Shown in pieces: positions 52,954-63,469 of a stretch of DNA of 64,000 bases. The DNA comes from JANSWY01 sp965243755 (GTDB lineage Bacteria; Bacteroidota; Bacteroidia; Cytophagales; Cyclobacteriaceae), in assembly GCA_965243755.1 (NCBI GenBank), contig CBDEVW010000003.1, positions 186,001 to 250,000 on the forward strand, in the 5' to 3' direction. The notes under the pieces were generated by a model that was not told the origin of the DNA, did not search any database, and saw nothing but the letters and a program-made list of their open reading frames with translations. The position numbers and the translations under genes were made by a program. How positions within the stretch are numbered: the first letter of the stretch is position 1; every line of letters begins with the position of its first letter.

Positions 52954-55428
52954 ATGGTCAAAAACTACTTAGCAGTGGCTTTCAGAACGCTCCTGAAAGA
53001 ACGCTGGTTTTCAATTATCAACATTTTCGGATTAGCCCTGGGACTTTGCGCCTTCTGGATGATCCAACATTATGTTACTTTCGAGAAAAGTTATGAGAAT
53101 TTTGTTGAATCTGCTGATGACATCTACCGGGTTCAACTGGATGTGATCCGTAACGGGCAGCTGGTTTTTCAAAGTTCTGAGAATTACCCAGGTGTTGGCC
53201 CTGCCATGAAGGAAGAATTTCCTGAGGTCCTTGAATATGGCAGGTTCTATAATATGGGGTCCAAGAACAGTGTGGTCATCATCAGGGAAAAGGGACCAAA
53301 CGGACCGATTACATTAAAACAAAAAAGGTTTCTTTATGCGGATGCTTCCGTACTTTCTTTGTTGAGTTACGAAATGATCAATGGAAACAGGGAGCAGGCA
53401 TTGGAAAAACCTTTTACTATGGTGATTTCTGAAAGCACCGCAAAAAAATACTTTGGTAACGAAAATCCAATTGGTCAATTCCTACGGCTTCAAGATGATG
53501 ATTTCAACGATGAATTATGTCAGGTTACAGGAGTTTACAAGGATTCCCCGAAAAATACTCACCTCAAATTTGATGTCCTCATTTCCTACGAGACACTATA
53601 TGCCCGTGATGATGGAAGCGGGTGGACAAACATTAGGTATCGCAATGGATGGAGAAGAAAGGATATGTACACTTACGTGAAGTTATCTCCTGGAACAGAT
53701 CCCAATAGTCTGGAAAGCAAGTTGCCAGCACTCGTCAATAAATTTAAACCTCAGTTACAGGAACAGGGAGGTGAAGACATATTAAAACTGCAACCGATCA
53801 GCAGTATTCATCTTACCTCTCACTTGACGGACGAGGCAGAAGTGAATGGCTCTGATGCTGTGGTCTTTTATTTATCTATAGTTTCATGGTTTATTTTGGT
53901 AATTGCATGGGTAAACTACATCAACCTCAGTACTGCAAAAGCAGTGAACAGGGCGAAGGAAGTAGGACTAAGAAAAGTGATGGGCTCACAAAAAACACAA
54001 TTGATCTCGCAGTTTCTGGTTGAGGCATTTTTAATCAATGCATTTTCAATCATAGTTGCCATTGGTTTACTGGGGTTATTTATGCCCTTATTTAATCAAC
54101 TGGTAGGATTTACTGAAGCTCCTGCTATCTGGGTTCAACCCTGGTTTTGGATTGCAGTTGGTTCACTTATTCTTGGTGGAACAATACTGTCCGGACTTTA
54201 TCCTGCCTTTGTGCTTTCATCCTATGATCCACTTGCCACCATCAAAGGAAAATTTAAGAATTCTGAGCATGGGAATTTCCTTAGAAAATCGTTGGTGGTG
54301 ACACAGTTTGCTGCTTCCATAGGGCTTATCATCGGAACATTCATCATTTACCATCAGATGGATCTCATGCTGAACAAAGATTTGGGTTTCAATGCTGATA
54401 AAGTATTAGTTATTCAACGCCCAGCTGTAAGGGATACTGCCAGGCAGGTGGCTATCAATGATTATAATAGTTTTAGAAATAATGTCAGGAATCTTGCTGA
54501 AGTAAAAGGTTTTGGAGCTGCATTGGTTAATCCCGGCACCAAGCTAAGGTTCAAAACAGAGATCAGACTCAATGAGGCTTCACCTTCAGAATCCCAGTCG
54601 TTTGCTTTCAACATGATGGACTATGACTATATGGAGATTATGGAAATGGAGTTGGCAGCAGGTCGCATGTTTTCGAGGGATTACAGCAAAGATGCAGATA
54701 CCGCAATTGTAATCAATGAAACCGGAGCAAAGGCCCTGGGGTTTAGTGACCCTTCCATGGCCATCGGCAAATATGTCAGTCTGGATGACTGGGAATGGAA
54801 ACCACAAATCGTAGGTGTGATGAAAGACTATCATCAGGAAACTTTGAAAGAAAAGATTATCCCACAATTTTTTATTCTCCGTGACTTTGGGAATGAATTC
54901 TATCTGGTCAAGTTAAATACGTCAGAACTGAGTTCCGCTGTACAGTCAATTGAAGATCAATGGGCAAAAAGCTTTCACAGTAACCCAATGGATTATTTCT
55001 TCCTTGATGAATATTTTAATAGCTATTATCGGGCAGAAAAGCAGTTTCAGGACATGTTCCTTTTCTTCTCCATACTGGCCATTATGGTTGGTTGCATGGG
55101 CCTTTTTGGACTTTCCCTGTTCACTACCATACAGCGGTCAAAAGAAATAGGAATTCGCAAAGTATTAGGTGCCAGCGCTGGAAATATTGTTAGAATTTTG
55201 GTGTCAGATATAATGAAGTTAATCATTTTCGCAAATCTGATTGCCTGGCCGATTGCTTATTTTGTCATGAAAAACTGGTTAGAAAATTACCCTTATCATA
55301 TTGAAATCAGTTGGGTGTTATTTGTCAGCTCTGCCCTGATAGTGATCATCATTGCCATGGCCACCGTTGGCCTTCAAACCCTAAAATCAGCACAAACCAA
55401 TCCAGTGGATGTATTAAAATATGAATAA
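52954..55428 (+). CDS. ABC transporter permease, MacB/FtsX type
   Basis: An 824-residue inner-membrane protein of the duplicated MacB_PCD-FtsX form common in Bacteroidota. N-terminal helix (SIINIFGLALGLCAFWMIQH), large periplasmic domain, FtsX core (RAKEVGLRKVMGSQKTQLI then SQFLVEAF), a second periplasmic domain, and a second FtsX core (RSKEIGIRKVLGASAGNIV) with four last helices. No ATPase gene is adjacent. Function is mechanotransmission or efflux, unknown here. ATG at 52954 was preferred to an upstream TTG because VKNYLAVAFRTLLKERWFS is where the family starts. Confidence 0.88.
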   Translation: MVKNYLAVAFRTLLKERWFSIINIFGLALGLCAFWMIQHYVTFEKSYENFVESADDIYRVQLDVIRNGQLVFQSSENYPGVGPAMKEEFPEVLEYGRFYNMGSKNSVVIIREKGPNGPITLKQKRFLYADASVLSLLSYEMINGNREQALEKPFTMVISESTAKKYFGNENPIGQFLRLQDDDFNDELCQVTGVYKDSPKNTHLKFDVLISYETLYARDDGSGWTNIRYRNGWRRKDMYTYVKLSPGTDPNSLESKLPALVNKFKPQLQEQGGEDILKLQPISSIHLTSHLTDEAEVNGSDAVVFYLSIVSWFILVIAWVNYINLSTAKAVNRAKEVGLRKVMGSQKTQLISQFLVEAFLINAFSIIVAIGLLGLFMPLFNQLVGFTEAPAIWVQPWFWIAVGSLILGGTILSGLYPAFVLSSYDPLATIKGKFKNSEHGNFLRKSLVVTQFAASIGLIIGTFIIYHQMDLMLNKDLGFNADKVLVIQRPAVRDTARQVAINDYNSFRNNVRNLAEVKGFGAALVNPGTKLRFKTEIRLNEASPSESQSFAFNMMDYDYMEIMEMELAAGRMFSRDYSKDADTAIVINETGAKALGFSDPSMAIGKYVSLDDWEWKPQIVGVMKDYHQETLKEKIIPQFFILRDFGNEFYLVKLNTSELSSAVQSIEDQWAKSFHSNPMDYFFLDEYFNSYYRAEKQFQDMFLFFSILAIMVGCMGLFGLSLFTTIQRSKEIGIRKVLGASAGNIVRILVSDIMKLIIFANLIAWPIAYFVMKNWLENYPYHIEISWVLFVSSALIVIIIAMATVGLQTLKSAQTNPVDVLKYE

Positions 55429-55434
55429 GAACTT

Positions 55435-55463
55435 CCCTGATGTTTCCTATGGAAGCATCAGGG
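55435..55463. terminator. Bidirectional hairpin between the permease and CotH genes
   Basis: CCCTGATGTTTCC (55435-55447) pairs with GGAAGCATCAGGG (55451-55463) with one T-G wobble, a 13-bp stem with a 3-nt loop. On the plus strand CTTTTCC follows. The hairpin includes the last codons of the convergent CotH gene. Confidence 0.65.
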
Positions 55464-57649
55464 CTTTTCCAATACTATCAATCTTTTTTCTACGGAATCG
55501 TTGCTGTGTAACTCCAAAATGAACACACCTGCATTGTCAATAAAATCTAATGGTAGCTGAAGTTTTTTGGCGTTGATTTGCCTGCTAATTAGTTGCTGAC
55601 CTTGTTGATTGATTAACCTGACCTGAGTGAGTACAGTACCTGATTCGATAATGATGTAATTCCTTGCGGGAACCGGGTAGACCCTGGTGCTCATTAGTTT
55701 TTCAGGTACACCCGTAACAACCGCATTAAATTCCTCATATATTTCGCAATTTCGTGCTTCTCCTGGTATATTTTCATCCATCCATAGCCCTCTTCCAGTA
55801 AGCCATGCTTTCATTTCGCTAAGTATGCCTTCATGGCTGGTAGGGGTTACAAAATAATGGGGATTGGGCCACAAATAAGTGCCTAAAACGTTCCACTGCT
55901 GAAAATTACGTTGCTGTGCCTCCTGTATAATCAGCGCCTGATCATTGATAAACTGCGTTACGTTCTGGGTAGCCAAAATATCACCCCTTAGTTCCTGCCA
56001 CCTGCAAGCTACGGCATTGGTAAACGTAGTGTCCTGCAACATTCTGTGCCACCAGATTGGACTGGAACCAGTACATTGGTAATATTCCCATCCCGTTACA
56101 TCATCACCCCCGCAATAGTCCCCATTGCCAAAGGCCAGATTAAAATCCCACAAAGGACCTGCTTTGATCTTGCCTCCTTTGCTGTCTTTGTCTTTATGAA
56201 AGTAGGTGCTTAATCGATAAGCATCTACGTTTTTACTAAATTCATTGATGATAAAATTGTCCACAAATGACCTCAGGTCGATATAGGAGGTATAGTGTTT
56301 ACCCTTTGAATTACGATAGGTAGAAGAAACTACAGCCTCTTCAAATTCGCTCACATAGGTTTGTAAATAGATTCGCTGATCTCTGGTGGCGTCATCTTCA
56401 TCGGGATAGTAAAACTGAAACCTCAACTTTTGATCTGATTGGTACATGTTTGTAAACCGAGTTCCAGCCTGCTTCATCTCCCCAGTGCTATTCGAAAGAT
56501 ATAGCCGCCAGTGAGGTCATCTCCGGAATTTTCATCGGGCTCCAACTTTGCAATGTCCACACGATTATTATCCCGTTTGATTTTTTCCATGATGACATAT
56601 AATCCCTGATACTCATCATTCAGAACCAATTCGACGAACCTTGTTCTGCTGGCATATTGTCCCATCTGGGTTCCAAGGTGCATGGCCAACACATTATTCA
56701 TCAGGGTTTTGTCAGCATAGGGACCATGCAAAACGAAATCCTCCTCTTCAGGGAAATTCAGAAAGGCTGCATTGAGGTCTTCACCATTGGCATCCCATAA
56801 CTCAATACCGTAAGACCGTTTGGCAAAATGCTGGGACGAATTACCGCGAATTTCAATCCCGCAATATCCGTCATATGCATTAAATGGGTCCGTCAGGTTA
56901 TTTCTGGTTCCCTCTCCATTAAAAATTATTCCCATGGTCGCCATGACTTTGGGTTCATCCAGTATGGTCCTTCCTTCTGTATTAATAACCAGTATGGGTA
57001 AATCTGAAGACGAAAAATCCAATGGAGGATTAAACCACCAGGGCGTATTTTGGAATAAGTTCTCTTCATTACTAATTCCAGCAATCAGAAAAGGTATCGC
57101 GCTCATATCGGAGGACGCGGTACTTTCATTGTGGACCTCCACAGCCAATATATTTTCTCCCTGATTAATAAGTCCCGGATCTATTTCCCATCCTTCAGGG
57201 CTAATTCCATTATATAAAGTGGCTTCATGAAGACCATCACTAGGCTGATCGTATCCTGGTACCTCTCCAGAAACCAGTTCACGGGCTATTTCTACTCCAT
57301 TGAGATAGGCCACAAACCCATCATCAAAATCCATATACAGGAAAAGTTGATCCAGAAGGGCCGGATCATTAACATGAAAAGCCTTTCTCAGATAAACCGA
57401 TAAGGTATTTTCGATAATGGTCTGATCATCGCCATCTCCATATCCAAATCCACTATTGCCAATGGACCAATCAGTATCGTCAAAATCAATAGACTTCCAG
57501 TTTGTCGAGGGCTGGGCTTGGGGAACAATATACCTCCATTCATCACCTTCCGTGATCACAGCCTCCCAATGATCAGTCTGGCCCCATGTCTCTGTAACAG
57601 AGTAAGTGAGCATTAATAAACAAAGGAAAACGAAATGAAGTGATCTCAT
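55458..57649 (-). pseudogene. CotH-family kinase-like protein with T9SS sorting domain, interrupted by one frameshift
   Basis: Two reading frames (57649-56474 and 56477-55458) together make one protein of about 730 residues. Signal peptide (1-23), a beta-sandwich domain (about 25-190), then the CotH domain: IEIRGNSSQHFAKRSYGIEL and VLHGPYADKTLMNN in the first frame, and FIINEFSKNVDAYRLSTYF and AGPLWDFNLAFGN (metal-binding aspartate) in the second. The C-terminus from about residue 655 is a T9SS type A sorting domain (VYPVPARNYIIIE ... LIVLEKP). The break is at GGYIFRI, next to a run of four G on the minus strand (56480-56483); one more base there rejoins the frames without loss. Either a sequencing error or a real inactivating change. 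CotH proteins are protein kinases in spore coats; the target here is unknown. Confidence 0.8.
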
Positions 57650-57860
57650 GAAGTTAAGATTAAATAAAAAAGAATTAAATCAACCATCAATATTAATATT
57701 TAGACAACAAACCATACCTATTTGGACCAAATACAGTACTCATTTCAATACATCAAAAACACATCACTATTGAAATTTAGGTGGAATTAGTTTTCTCAAA
57801 AATTGTCACAATTGGGGCATATGATCATTACTCTTCCTGAATTGAATCATATACCCACAT

Positions 57861-57888
57861 TTTGACGGGAGGCTTCCGCTTACTTTTG
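57861..57888 (+). promoter_or_regulatory. Promoter of the GH3 gene
   Basis: TTTG (57861-57864) and TACTTTTG (57881-57888), a full TAnnTTTG, are 16 nt apart, one short of the usual minimum. The start codon is 17 nt downstream. Confidence 0.5.
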
Positions 57889-57905
57889 AATCAAATGAAA
57901 AGGTT

Positions 57906-60158
57906 ATGAATCAAGTCAAATATTGGATTATTGGAATTGTCATGTTTACCGCGGCTTGTCCGGTTTATCCTCAAAGTATCGAGGAGCAGATAGACCAGCT
58001 GATGGAGAAGATGAGCCTGACAGAAAAAATTGGCCAGGTTTCACAAAGAGGTACATCTTCCAGAGAAAAAGGACTAAGTGAGGCACTAAAAAATGCCGTC
58101 CGGCAAGGAAAAGTTGGTTCTCTGCTCAATGTAATGAACACTGAAAACGTGAGGGAACTACAAAGTATAGCGGTGGAGGAAAGCCCAAATGGTATCCCTA
58201 TCATTTTTGCCAGAGACGTGATCCACGGTTTTAAAACCATCTTCCCTATTCCCCTGGGTCAGGCCGCCACCTGGAATCCGGAACTGGTAGAACTGGGAGC
58301 TGATATCGCTGCAAGGGAAGCTTCCGCTGTTGGCATTAGATGGACCTTCGCTCCTATGCTCGATATTAGCAGAGACCCACGCTGGGGAAGAATTGCAGAA
58401 TCTGCCGGTGAAGATCCATACCTTACTTCGGTAATGGCGGAAGCCTATATCAAAGGGTTTCAGGGTGATGATTTGTCTGATCCAACCAGTATGGCAGCCT
58501 GTGCTAAACACTTCGTTGGCTATGGCGCTGCTGAAGGTGGTAGGGACTACAATACCGCGGTAATCCATGACCAGCTTCTGCACAATGTCTATTTAAAGCC
58601 ATTTAAGGCAGCAGTGGACAACAAAGTAGCTACATTCATGACCTCCTTTAATGAACTCAACGGTGTTCCGGCTTCCGGAAACTCCTATATTCTACAAGAC
58701 ATTCTTCGTGACCAGTGGGAATTTGATGGATTTGTTGTTTCTGATTGGAATTCAATTACTGAAATGATCAACCATGGGTTTAGCAAAGATGCTAAAGCTG
58801 CAGCTCATGTTGCTGCCAATGCGGGGCTTGACATGGAAATGACTTCACGAGCGTATGAGGATCACCTCACTGCATTAATTGCAGAAGGAATGGTAAGTGA
58901 GGCTCAACTGGATGAAATGGTGAGAAATATCCTGAGAATCAAGTTCCGAATGGGTTTGTTTGACGATCCTTATTTCATAGAAAACAAAAGTATCTTCTAC
59001 GCAAAGGACCATTTGCAGGCTGCTAAAGCTGCTGCGGCTGAAAGCATGGTGCTTCTAAAGAACGAAGAGATACTTCCGCTTAGTAATCAAAAAATTGCTT
59101 TGATCGGGCCACTGGCAGATGCACCTCATGAACAGTTGGGGACCTGGACTTTTGATGGGGAGAAAGAGCATACCGTAACAGTCCTGGATGCCTTCCGGAA
59201 GTCAGACCTGGATTTTGAATATGCCAGTGGATTGACCTATAGCAGAGACAAAAGTCAGGAGGGTTTTGATCAGGCGAAACGCATTGCACAGAATGCTGAT
59301 GTGATTGTTTTTGTAGGTGGTGAAGAAGCCATCCTATCAGGTGAAGCCCATAGCAGAGCAAACATTGATCTGCCAGGAGCCCAGGAGTCGTTGATCAAAG
59401 AACTATCTAAAACGGGGAAACCAATACTTTTAGTCATCATGGCGGGTCGTCCCATTACTGTTGGTAACATCATTTCAGATGTGGATGCCCTCCTGTTTGC
59501 GTGGCATCCAGGCACCATGGGTGGACCAGCACTTGTTGACTTAATGACGGGTGCAATAAGTCCATCCGGGAGACTTCCTGTATCATGGCCAAGATCTGTT
59601 GGGCAAATTCCAATTCATTATAACCACAAAAAAACCGGTAGACCGGCAAGTGAGCAGTCATTCGTTCACATTGACGAAATTCCTATAGGTGCATGGCAGA
59701 GCTCACTGGGAAACACTGCCCATTATCTTGACGATGGCTTTAAACCCTTGTTCCCTTTTGGGTATGGGTTGTCCTATGGCGAGGTAACCTATGATAATTT
59801 AAAACAGAGTGCTTCCATAATAGACATGGATACCAAACTGGAGGTTAGTGCAAGAATTACCAATACCAGTGCTATAGCATTAAAGGAGGTAGTTCAATTA
59901 TATTTCCAGGACGAATACGCCAGTATCACCAGACCTGTAAAACAATTGGCTGGTTTTCAAAAAATTGATCTTGCTCCGGGAGAATCTAAAATTGTATCAT
60001 TTACTCTCGAAAAAGAAGACTTTCAGTTCTATAATCTTGAAAGGCAATGGGTCGCAGAACCGGGAAATTTCAAATTCTGGATCGGACCAAACGCTGAGGA
60101 GGGATTAGAAGGACAATTTGAATTGGTTATACAGTTTGATAAGAGTGGGTTGGATTAA
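57906..60158 (+). CDS. GH3 beta-glucosidase, exported
   Basis: A 750-residue exo-acting beta-glycosidase of the BglX type. Signal peptide about 1-22. The TIM-barrel domain has FARDVIHGFKTIFPIPLGQA, DPRWGRIAESAGEDPYL and CAKHFVGYGAAEGGRDYN, with the nucleophile D280 in GFVVSDWNS. The alpha/beta sandwich (VIVFVGGEEAILSGEAHSRA) would hold the acid/base glutamate, and a fibronectin-III-like domain closes the protein. It would turn cellobiose or other beta-glucans into glucose, complementing the GH9 gene and the glucokinase of the window. Family assignment firm; substrate inferred. Confidence 0.93.
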   Translation: MNQVKYWIIGIVMFTAACPVYPQSIEEQIDQLMEKMSLTEKIGQVSQRGTSSREKGLSEALKNAVRQGKVGSLLNVMNTENVRELQSIAVEESPNGIPIIFARDVIHGFKTIFPIPLGQAATWNPELVELGADIAAREASAVGIRWTFAPMLDISRDPRWGRIAESAGEDPYLTSVMAEAYIKGFQGDDLSDPTSMAACAKHFVGYGAAEGGRDYNTAVIHDQLLHNVYLKPFKAAVDNKVATFMTSFNELNGVPASGNSYILQDILRDQWEFDGFVVSDWNSITEMINHGFSKDAKAAAHVAANAGLDMEMTSRAYEDHLTALIAEGMVSEAQLDEMVRNILRIKFRMGLFDDPYFIENKSIFYAKDHLQAAKAAAAESMVLLKNEEILPLSNQKIALIGPLADAPHEQLGTWTFDGEKEHTVTVLDAFRKSDLDFEYASGLTYSRDKSQEGFDQAKRIAQNADVIVFVGGEEAILSGEAHSRANIDLPGAQESLIKELSKTGKPILLVIMAGRPITVGNIISDVDALLFAWHPGTMGGPALVDLMTGAISPSGRLPVSWPRSVGQIPIHYNHKKTGRPASEQSFVHIDEIPIGAWQSSLGNTAHYLDDGFKPLFPFGYGLSYGEVTYDNLKQSASIIDMDTKLEVSARITNTSAIALKEVVQLYFQDEYASITRPVKQLAGFQKIDLAPGESKIVSFTLEKEDFQFYNLERQWVAEPGNFKFWIGPNAEEGLEGQFELVIQFDKSGLD

Positions 60159-60165
60159 CATTAGT

Positions 60166-62330
60166 TTACCTGACTACAAATTCTTTTCTCACTGTATTGG
60201 GGTTGCCTTCATTGGTAACCCCTTGAATTTCAACCACAAATTCACCTACCACATCTGATGTTCTAAAAGATAAATGCCAATCTCCTCCTGAATGTGATAC
60301 CTCAGGGTTCCAATAAAGCTCATCCCTCATATCAGGAGCAGTATCTTCTATTGTTGGATCAATTTTACTTTTTACTATAGAGACTGGTAAGGTCTCCACC
60401 GGGTACAACAATGGGTCTTCATACCCTTCAAATATTCCATTAAATGTCTCAATAATAATAACACCATCAAATGCTGTGGTCCCTAAATAAAACCGGTTGT
60501 TTAAAACGCTTAAGGACTGAATCAGTGCAGGGTCATAATGCATTACCAATGAATCATCAACCGGAATTCCATCCAGCAACACCAACTGAGGTCTGCTAAA
60601 ATCGGGACGGTAATAATTAGTATTCACATTAATTCGTTTGCCACGGATGTTTACCCCAAGCATATATTCAATCACGTGCTCCTTTAAAGATTCAAAACCT
60701 GGTGTAATCGTCCAGATTGTAGCTAAAATCATAGTCTCCAAACTGCGGCAACAAAGTGGACACCAGTTCCTCTTCATTGGAATTATCATTCTTATACGCA
60801 TGAAACAACTGGTTTCTGATGCTTCTGGCAACCACAGCTTTCACCTTTTGACTGTCCAGTTGCGGTATAACATACTGAAAGGGTGCTGGCTTTTCATAAA
60901 ATTTGGAATAAACTTCAACATTGGCATTCCGGTGCTTCAACCTTAAGAAGGAGCTGGTCTGGATTGGATTAGCGCTATATTGGATAACAAAATTTCCTAA
61001 TGAGTCAGTAAGTGCGGATCGGATTTGCCCGGGTTTACCTGCTTGTGCGAAAAGTATTTCTTCTCCCCTCAATGGGTGACCACTTTCTGATCGAATATTC
61101 CCAAAAATTAGTTCGTCCCGTACCTCCGGTAGAAAAACGACCTTATCAGGGATCTCGTGGGTTGGAAAATTATTCTCAGTGTAAGTCCAACTGTACCAGG
61201 TCGGTTCTTTAAGCAGTCGCTGAATGGCTAATGAATCACCGGATTGATTTTGTAGGTGACCCAGGCTATGAGCGTATTTCATATCATATACACTATCAAT
61301 AAAACCTGTTTTTTTTCCTCACGGAAACACTGTATTTGCCCGCCGGGAGAGGGTAAATCAATTGCTACGGTTTCCCCTGCAACCAAATTCATTCGCAATT
61401 ACTTCATTCTCAACACCTTTCCAAAATGAATATTGACCTGCCTCTTGCACCCCATTATATACATTAATTGTATTTAACCCATAAGGAACATCTTTCTTTG
61501 TAATTGAAATCTTCGTATTGAGTGATAAAGACCTGGTGAGTAGTTGTTTCCCTGAATTGACCAGCGCCAGCAGTACCATTGATGACAGCCCTTCAGTACC
61601 GTGAACTTCAATGTAATAGCTTTCTCTGGTCTCCTCGAAAGTAACTGAAATTCCCTCTGAGGCTACCGCAGGCAACTTGTAAAAAGATACTTCTCCTTCC
61701 GAAGGTTCTAATAGCAATTGATAGGACATGTCATGAGCCGGAACAAACTCAATTTGCCCTACCTGACCAGACAAAGAGGTATCCTCAAACAGCACCGTTC
61801 CGTCCTCTCCTAATAGTTTAACACGCTGGTTAGGCTCAGGAGAAGAAAACCTGTACTGTATGTAATTAGGTATTTTACCAACCAAACCCCCAGTTGGCAG
61901 ATTGTAAATTAGTGATGGCTCCACTTCAATTGTTTCCGCTAGCTTTTCAAACGGGTTAATGATGGTCAATGGCTTATGAAAAAAATCATTGAAATTTTTC
62001 ATCCACAAGGTATGTGCTTCCAGCTGGTAAGTTCCTGTAGGGATTAAGGAGTTGATGAAAAATTCGCCATGTCCTACACCGTTTTCAAGCAATACTTTCT
62101 GCCTGAACACCAAACCATTTTCCCCAGTTAATTCCACGTAGAGTACTTTGCTCAAAGTAGAAAGTTCACCCCGTAACCTGGCTGGTACAATAGGCAGTGT
62201 ATCGTAATGTTTCTCCTGCGATTAAATCAGAATAATTGGTGTGAAGGTAGACCTGTTCTTTAATGTCCCGCTGAGCAAAAACACCATTCACGCAAAGAAA
62301 GAAAATGAGGTATGTCTGCAATCTTTTCAT
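60166..62330 (-). pseudogene. MG2/carboxypeptidase-regulatory-plug-type surface protein, broken by five one-base insertions
   Basis: Fragments at 62330-62166, 62155-61358, 61282-60692 and 60831-60166, plus short pieces in between, form one ancestral reading frame. ATG at 62330 overlaps the stop of the DUF4249 gene (ATGA) and opens with a signal peptide (MKRLQTYLIFFLCVNGVFAQ). The macroglobulin-like part shows QVYLHTNYSDLIAGETLRY, LSKVLYVELTGENG and GTYQLEAHTLWMKNF; the C-terminal plug-like part shows RPQLVLLDGIPVDD and MRDELYWNPEV. The breaks fall in homopolymers at 62169-62172, 61385-61387, 61339-61341, 61309-61316 and 60694-60697. Removing one base from each yields a continuous 719-residue protein. 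Partner of the upstream DUF4249 and TonB-receptor genes. Confidence 0.78.
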
Positions 62331-63469
62331 TCCCAGAAATCAGGTTTTGTTGTAGATGAAAATGAAGTGCAGTCTGAACAATGCTCAGGAGCAATAGTTG
62401 CCGTGGGCGGCATTGACCCTATATTGATCAGTCTTCTTCTCGGATTCATAAAGGCATCAATTAAGTCTGGAGTTGTTTCTATGATTTCATTGGGGCTGCA
62501 ATCAAAGCGATAGCCAGGACGTGAAACCGGTAAGTTCAAATCATCCCAATTAAAAAACACCCTCCTGCTTGAAACACCGGCAACTTCAAAATAGCCGAGC
62601 ACCATTTCCGACTCATCCGTTGAGGAAGAGATATTCCCAAATACTGATCCCTGCTGACTATCAAACAGACTGCCTCCACCCTCGTTGATCTTTTTCAGTT
62701 GCTTGTAAAAATCATAGGCTTCCCGGTTGATGGCATGGAGCTTCACCTCAATCGCATACCGATACCTTAACCGTTCTGTTTCCAGGCTTACAAAATGTAT
62801 TGGAAACTCCAATAGTCTTCCTGACACATTGGACGCAGATGATCCAAGTATGAGCTGTCGGGAACGACCACTTTCATAACAAACTCCGACAGGTTCCTGC
62901 CTTACCATCCAATTCCCCGGGCCCAGGTAATCCAGACTCGATGGATATGGCACACGGATTTCGTACGTCTCACTCCAGGTAGCCCGGAAAAATTGTGCGT
63001 TGGTTATCCCGGCATTTATGAAAACCTGCATACCCTGTTCATTTCTGTTGAGTATTTCTGACGGACGTTCAATCAGCTTCATATAAATGCTGTCAATATG
63101 AGGTGAGGATAACATTGGTTCCCACGAACTGCGATAAGTCTTGTTGGATGTCTCAATCACCAGCTGATAATTGACACCAGCCCTTGCAGAATATGCCTCA
63201 TTGGAATAATAGCCAGAATCAGTCTCATGGTACTGATAGCTATCACCTGCCGAAGAGTGCACATAAACGGTGGCACCTCGTACAAAATTTTGTTCTTTAT
63301 CGTTAATAGCTTTCGTGTACGAGAGATGAACTTCGTGTACTTTCAACTCATCTGTCAGGGACGCATCAATAACCAGTAATGAGTCGTTTTCTGAGGAAGT
63401 AAACTCAAATGGTTGAACACATGCCGTAATTAAGATGATTAGCCCATATGATATTTTTGACACTCGCAT
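62327..63469 (-). CDS. DUF4249 lipoprotein
   Basis: A 380-residue lipoprotein (lipobox LIILITAC, cysteine near 17). Family features are VIDASLTDELKVHEVHLSYT, ARAGVNYQLVIETSNKTYRS, and the central and C-terminal strands (LRYRYAIEVKLHAINREAYD; GYFEVAGVSSRRVFF), ending in a cysteine-containing tail. DUF4249 proteins are typically encoded with TonB-dependent receptors and are thought to be surface or periplasmic partners of them. Its start overlaps the receptor's stop by 1 nt and its stop overlaps the next start, so the three genes are coupled. Confidence 0.88.
   Translation of the reverse strand: MRVSKISYGLIILITACVQPFEFTSSENDSLLVIDASLTDELKVHEVHLSYTKAINDKEQNFVRGATVYVHSSAGDSYQYHETDSGYYSNEAYSARAGVNYQLVIETSNKTYRSSWEPMLSSPHIDSIYMKLIERPSEILNRNEQGMQVFINAGITNAQFFRATWSETYEIRVPYPSSLDYLGPGNWMVRQEPVGVCYESGRSRQLILGSSASNVSGRLLEFPIHFVSLETERLRYRYAIEVKLHAINREAYDFYKQLKKINEGGGSLFDSQQGSVFGNISSSTDESEMVLGYFEVAGVSSRRVFFNWDDLNLPVSRPGYRFDCSPNEIIETTPDLIDAFMNPRRRLINIGSMPPTATIAPEHCSDCTSFSSTTKPDFWE

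Noticed and set aside
60166..62330. Phase variation by poly-G tracts
   Set aside because: The runs are only 3-8 bases, of four different bases, and five independent shifts in one gene do not fit a switch.
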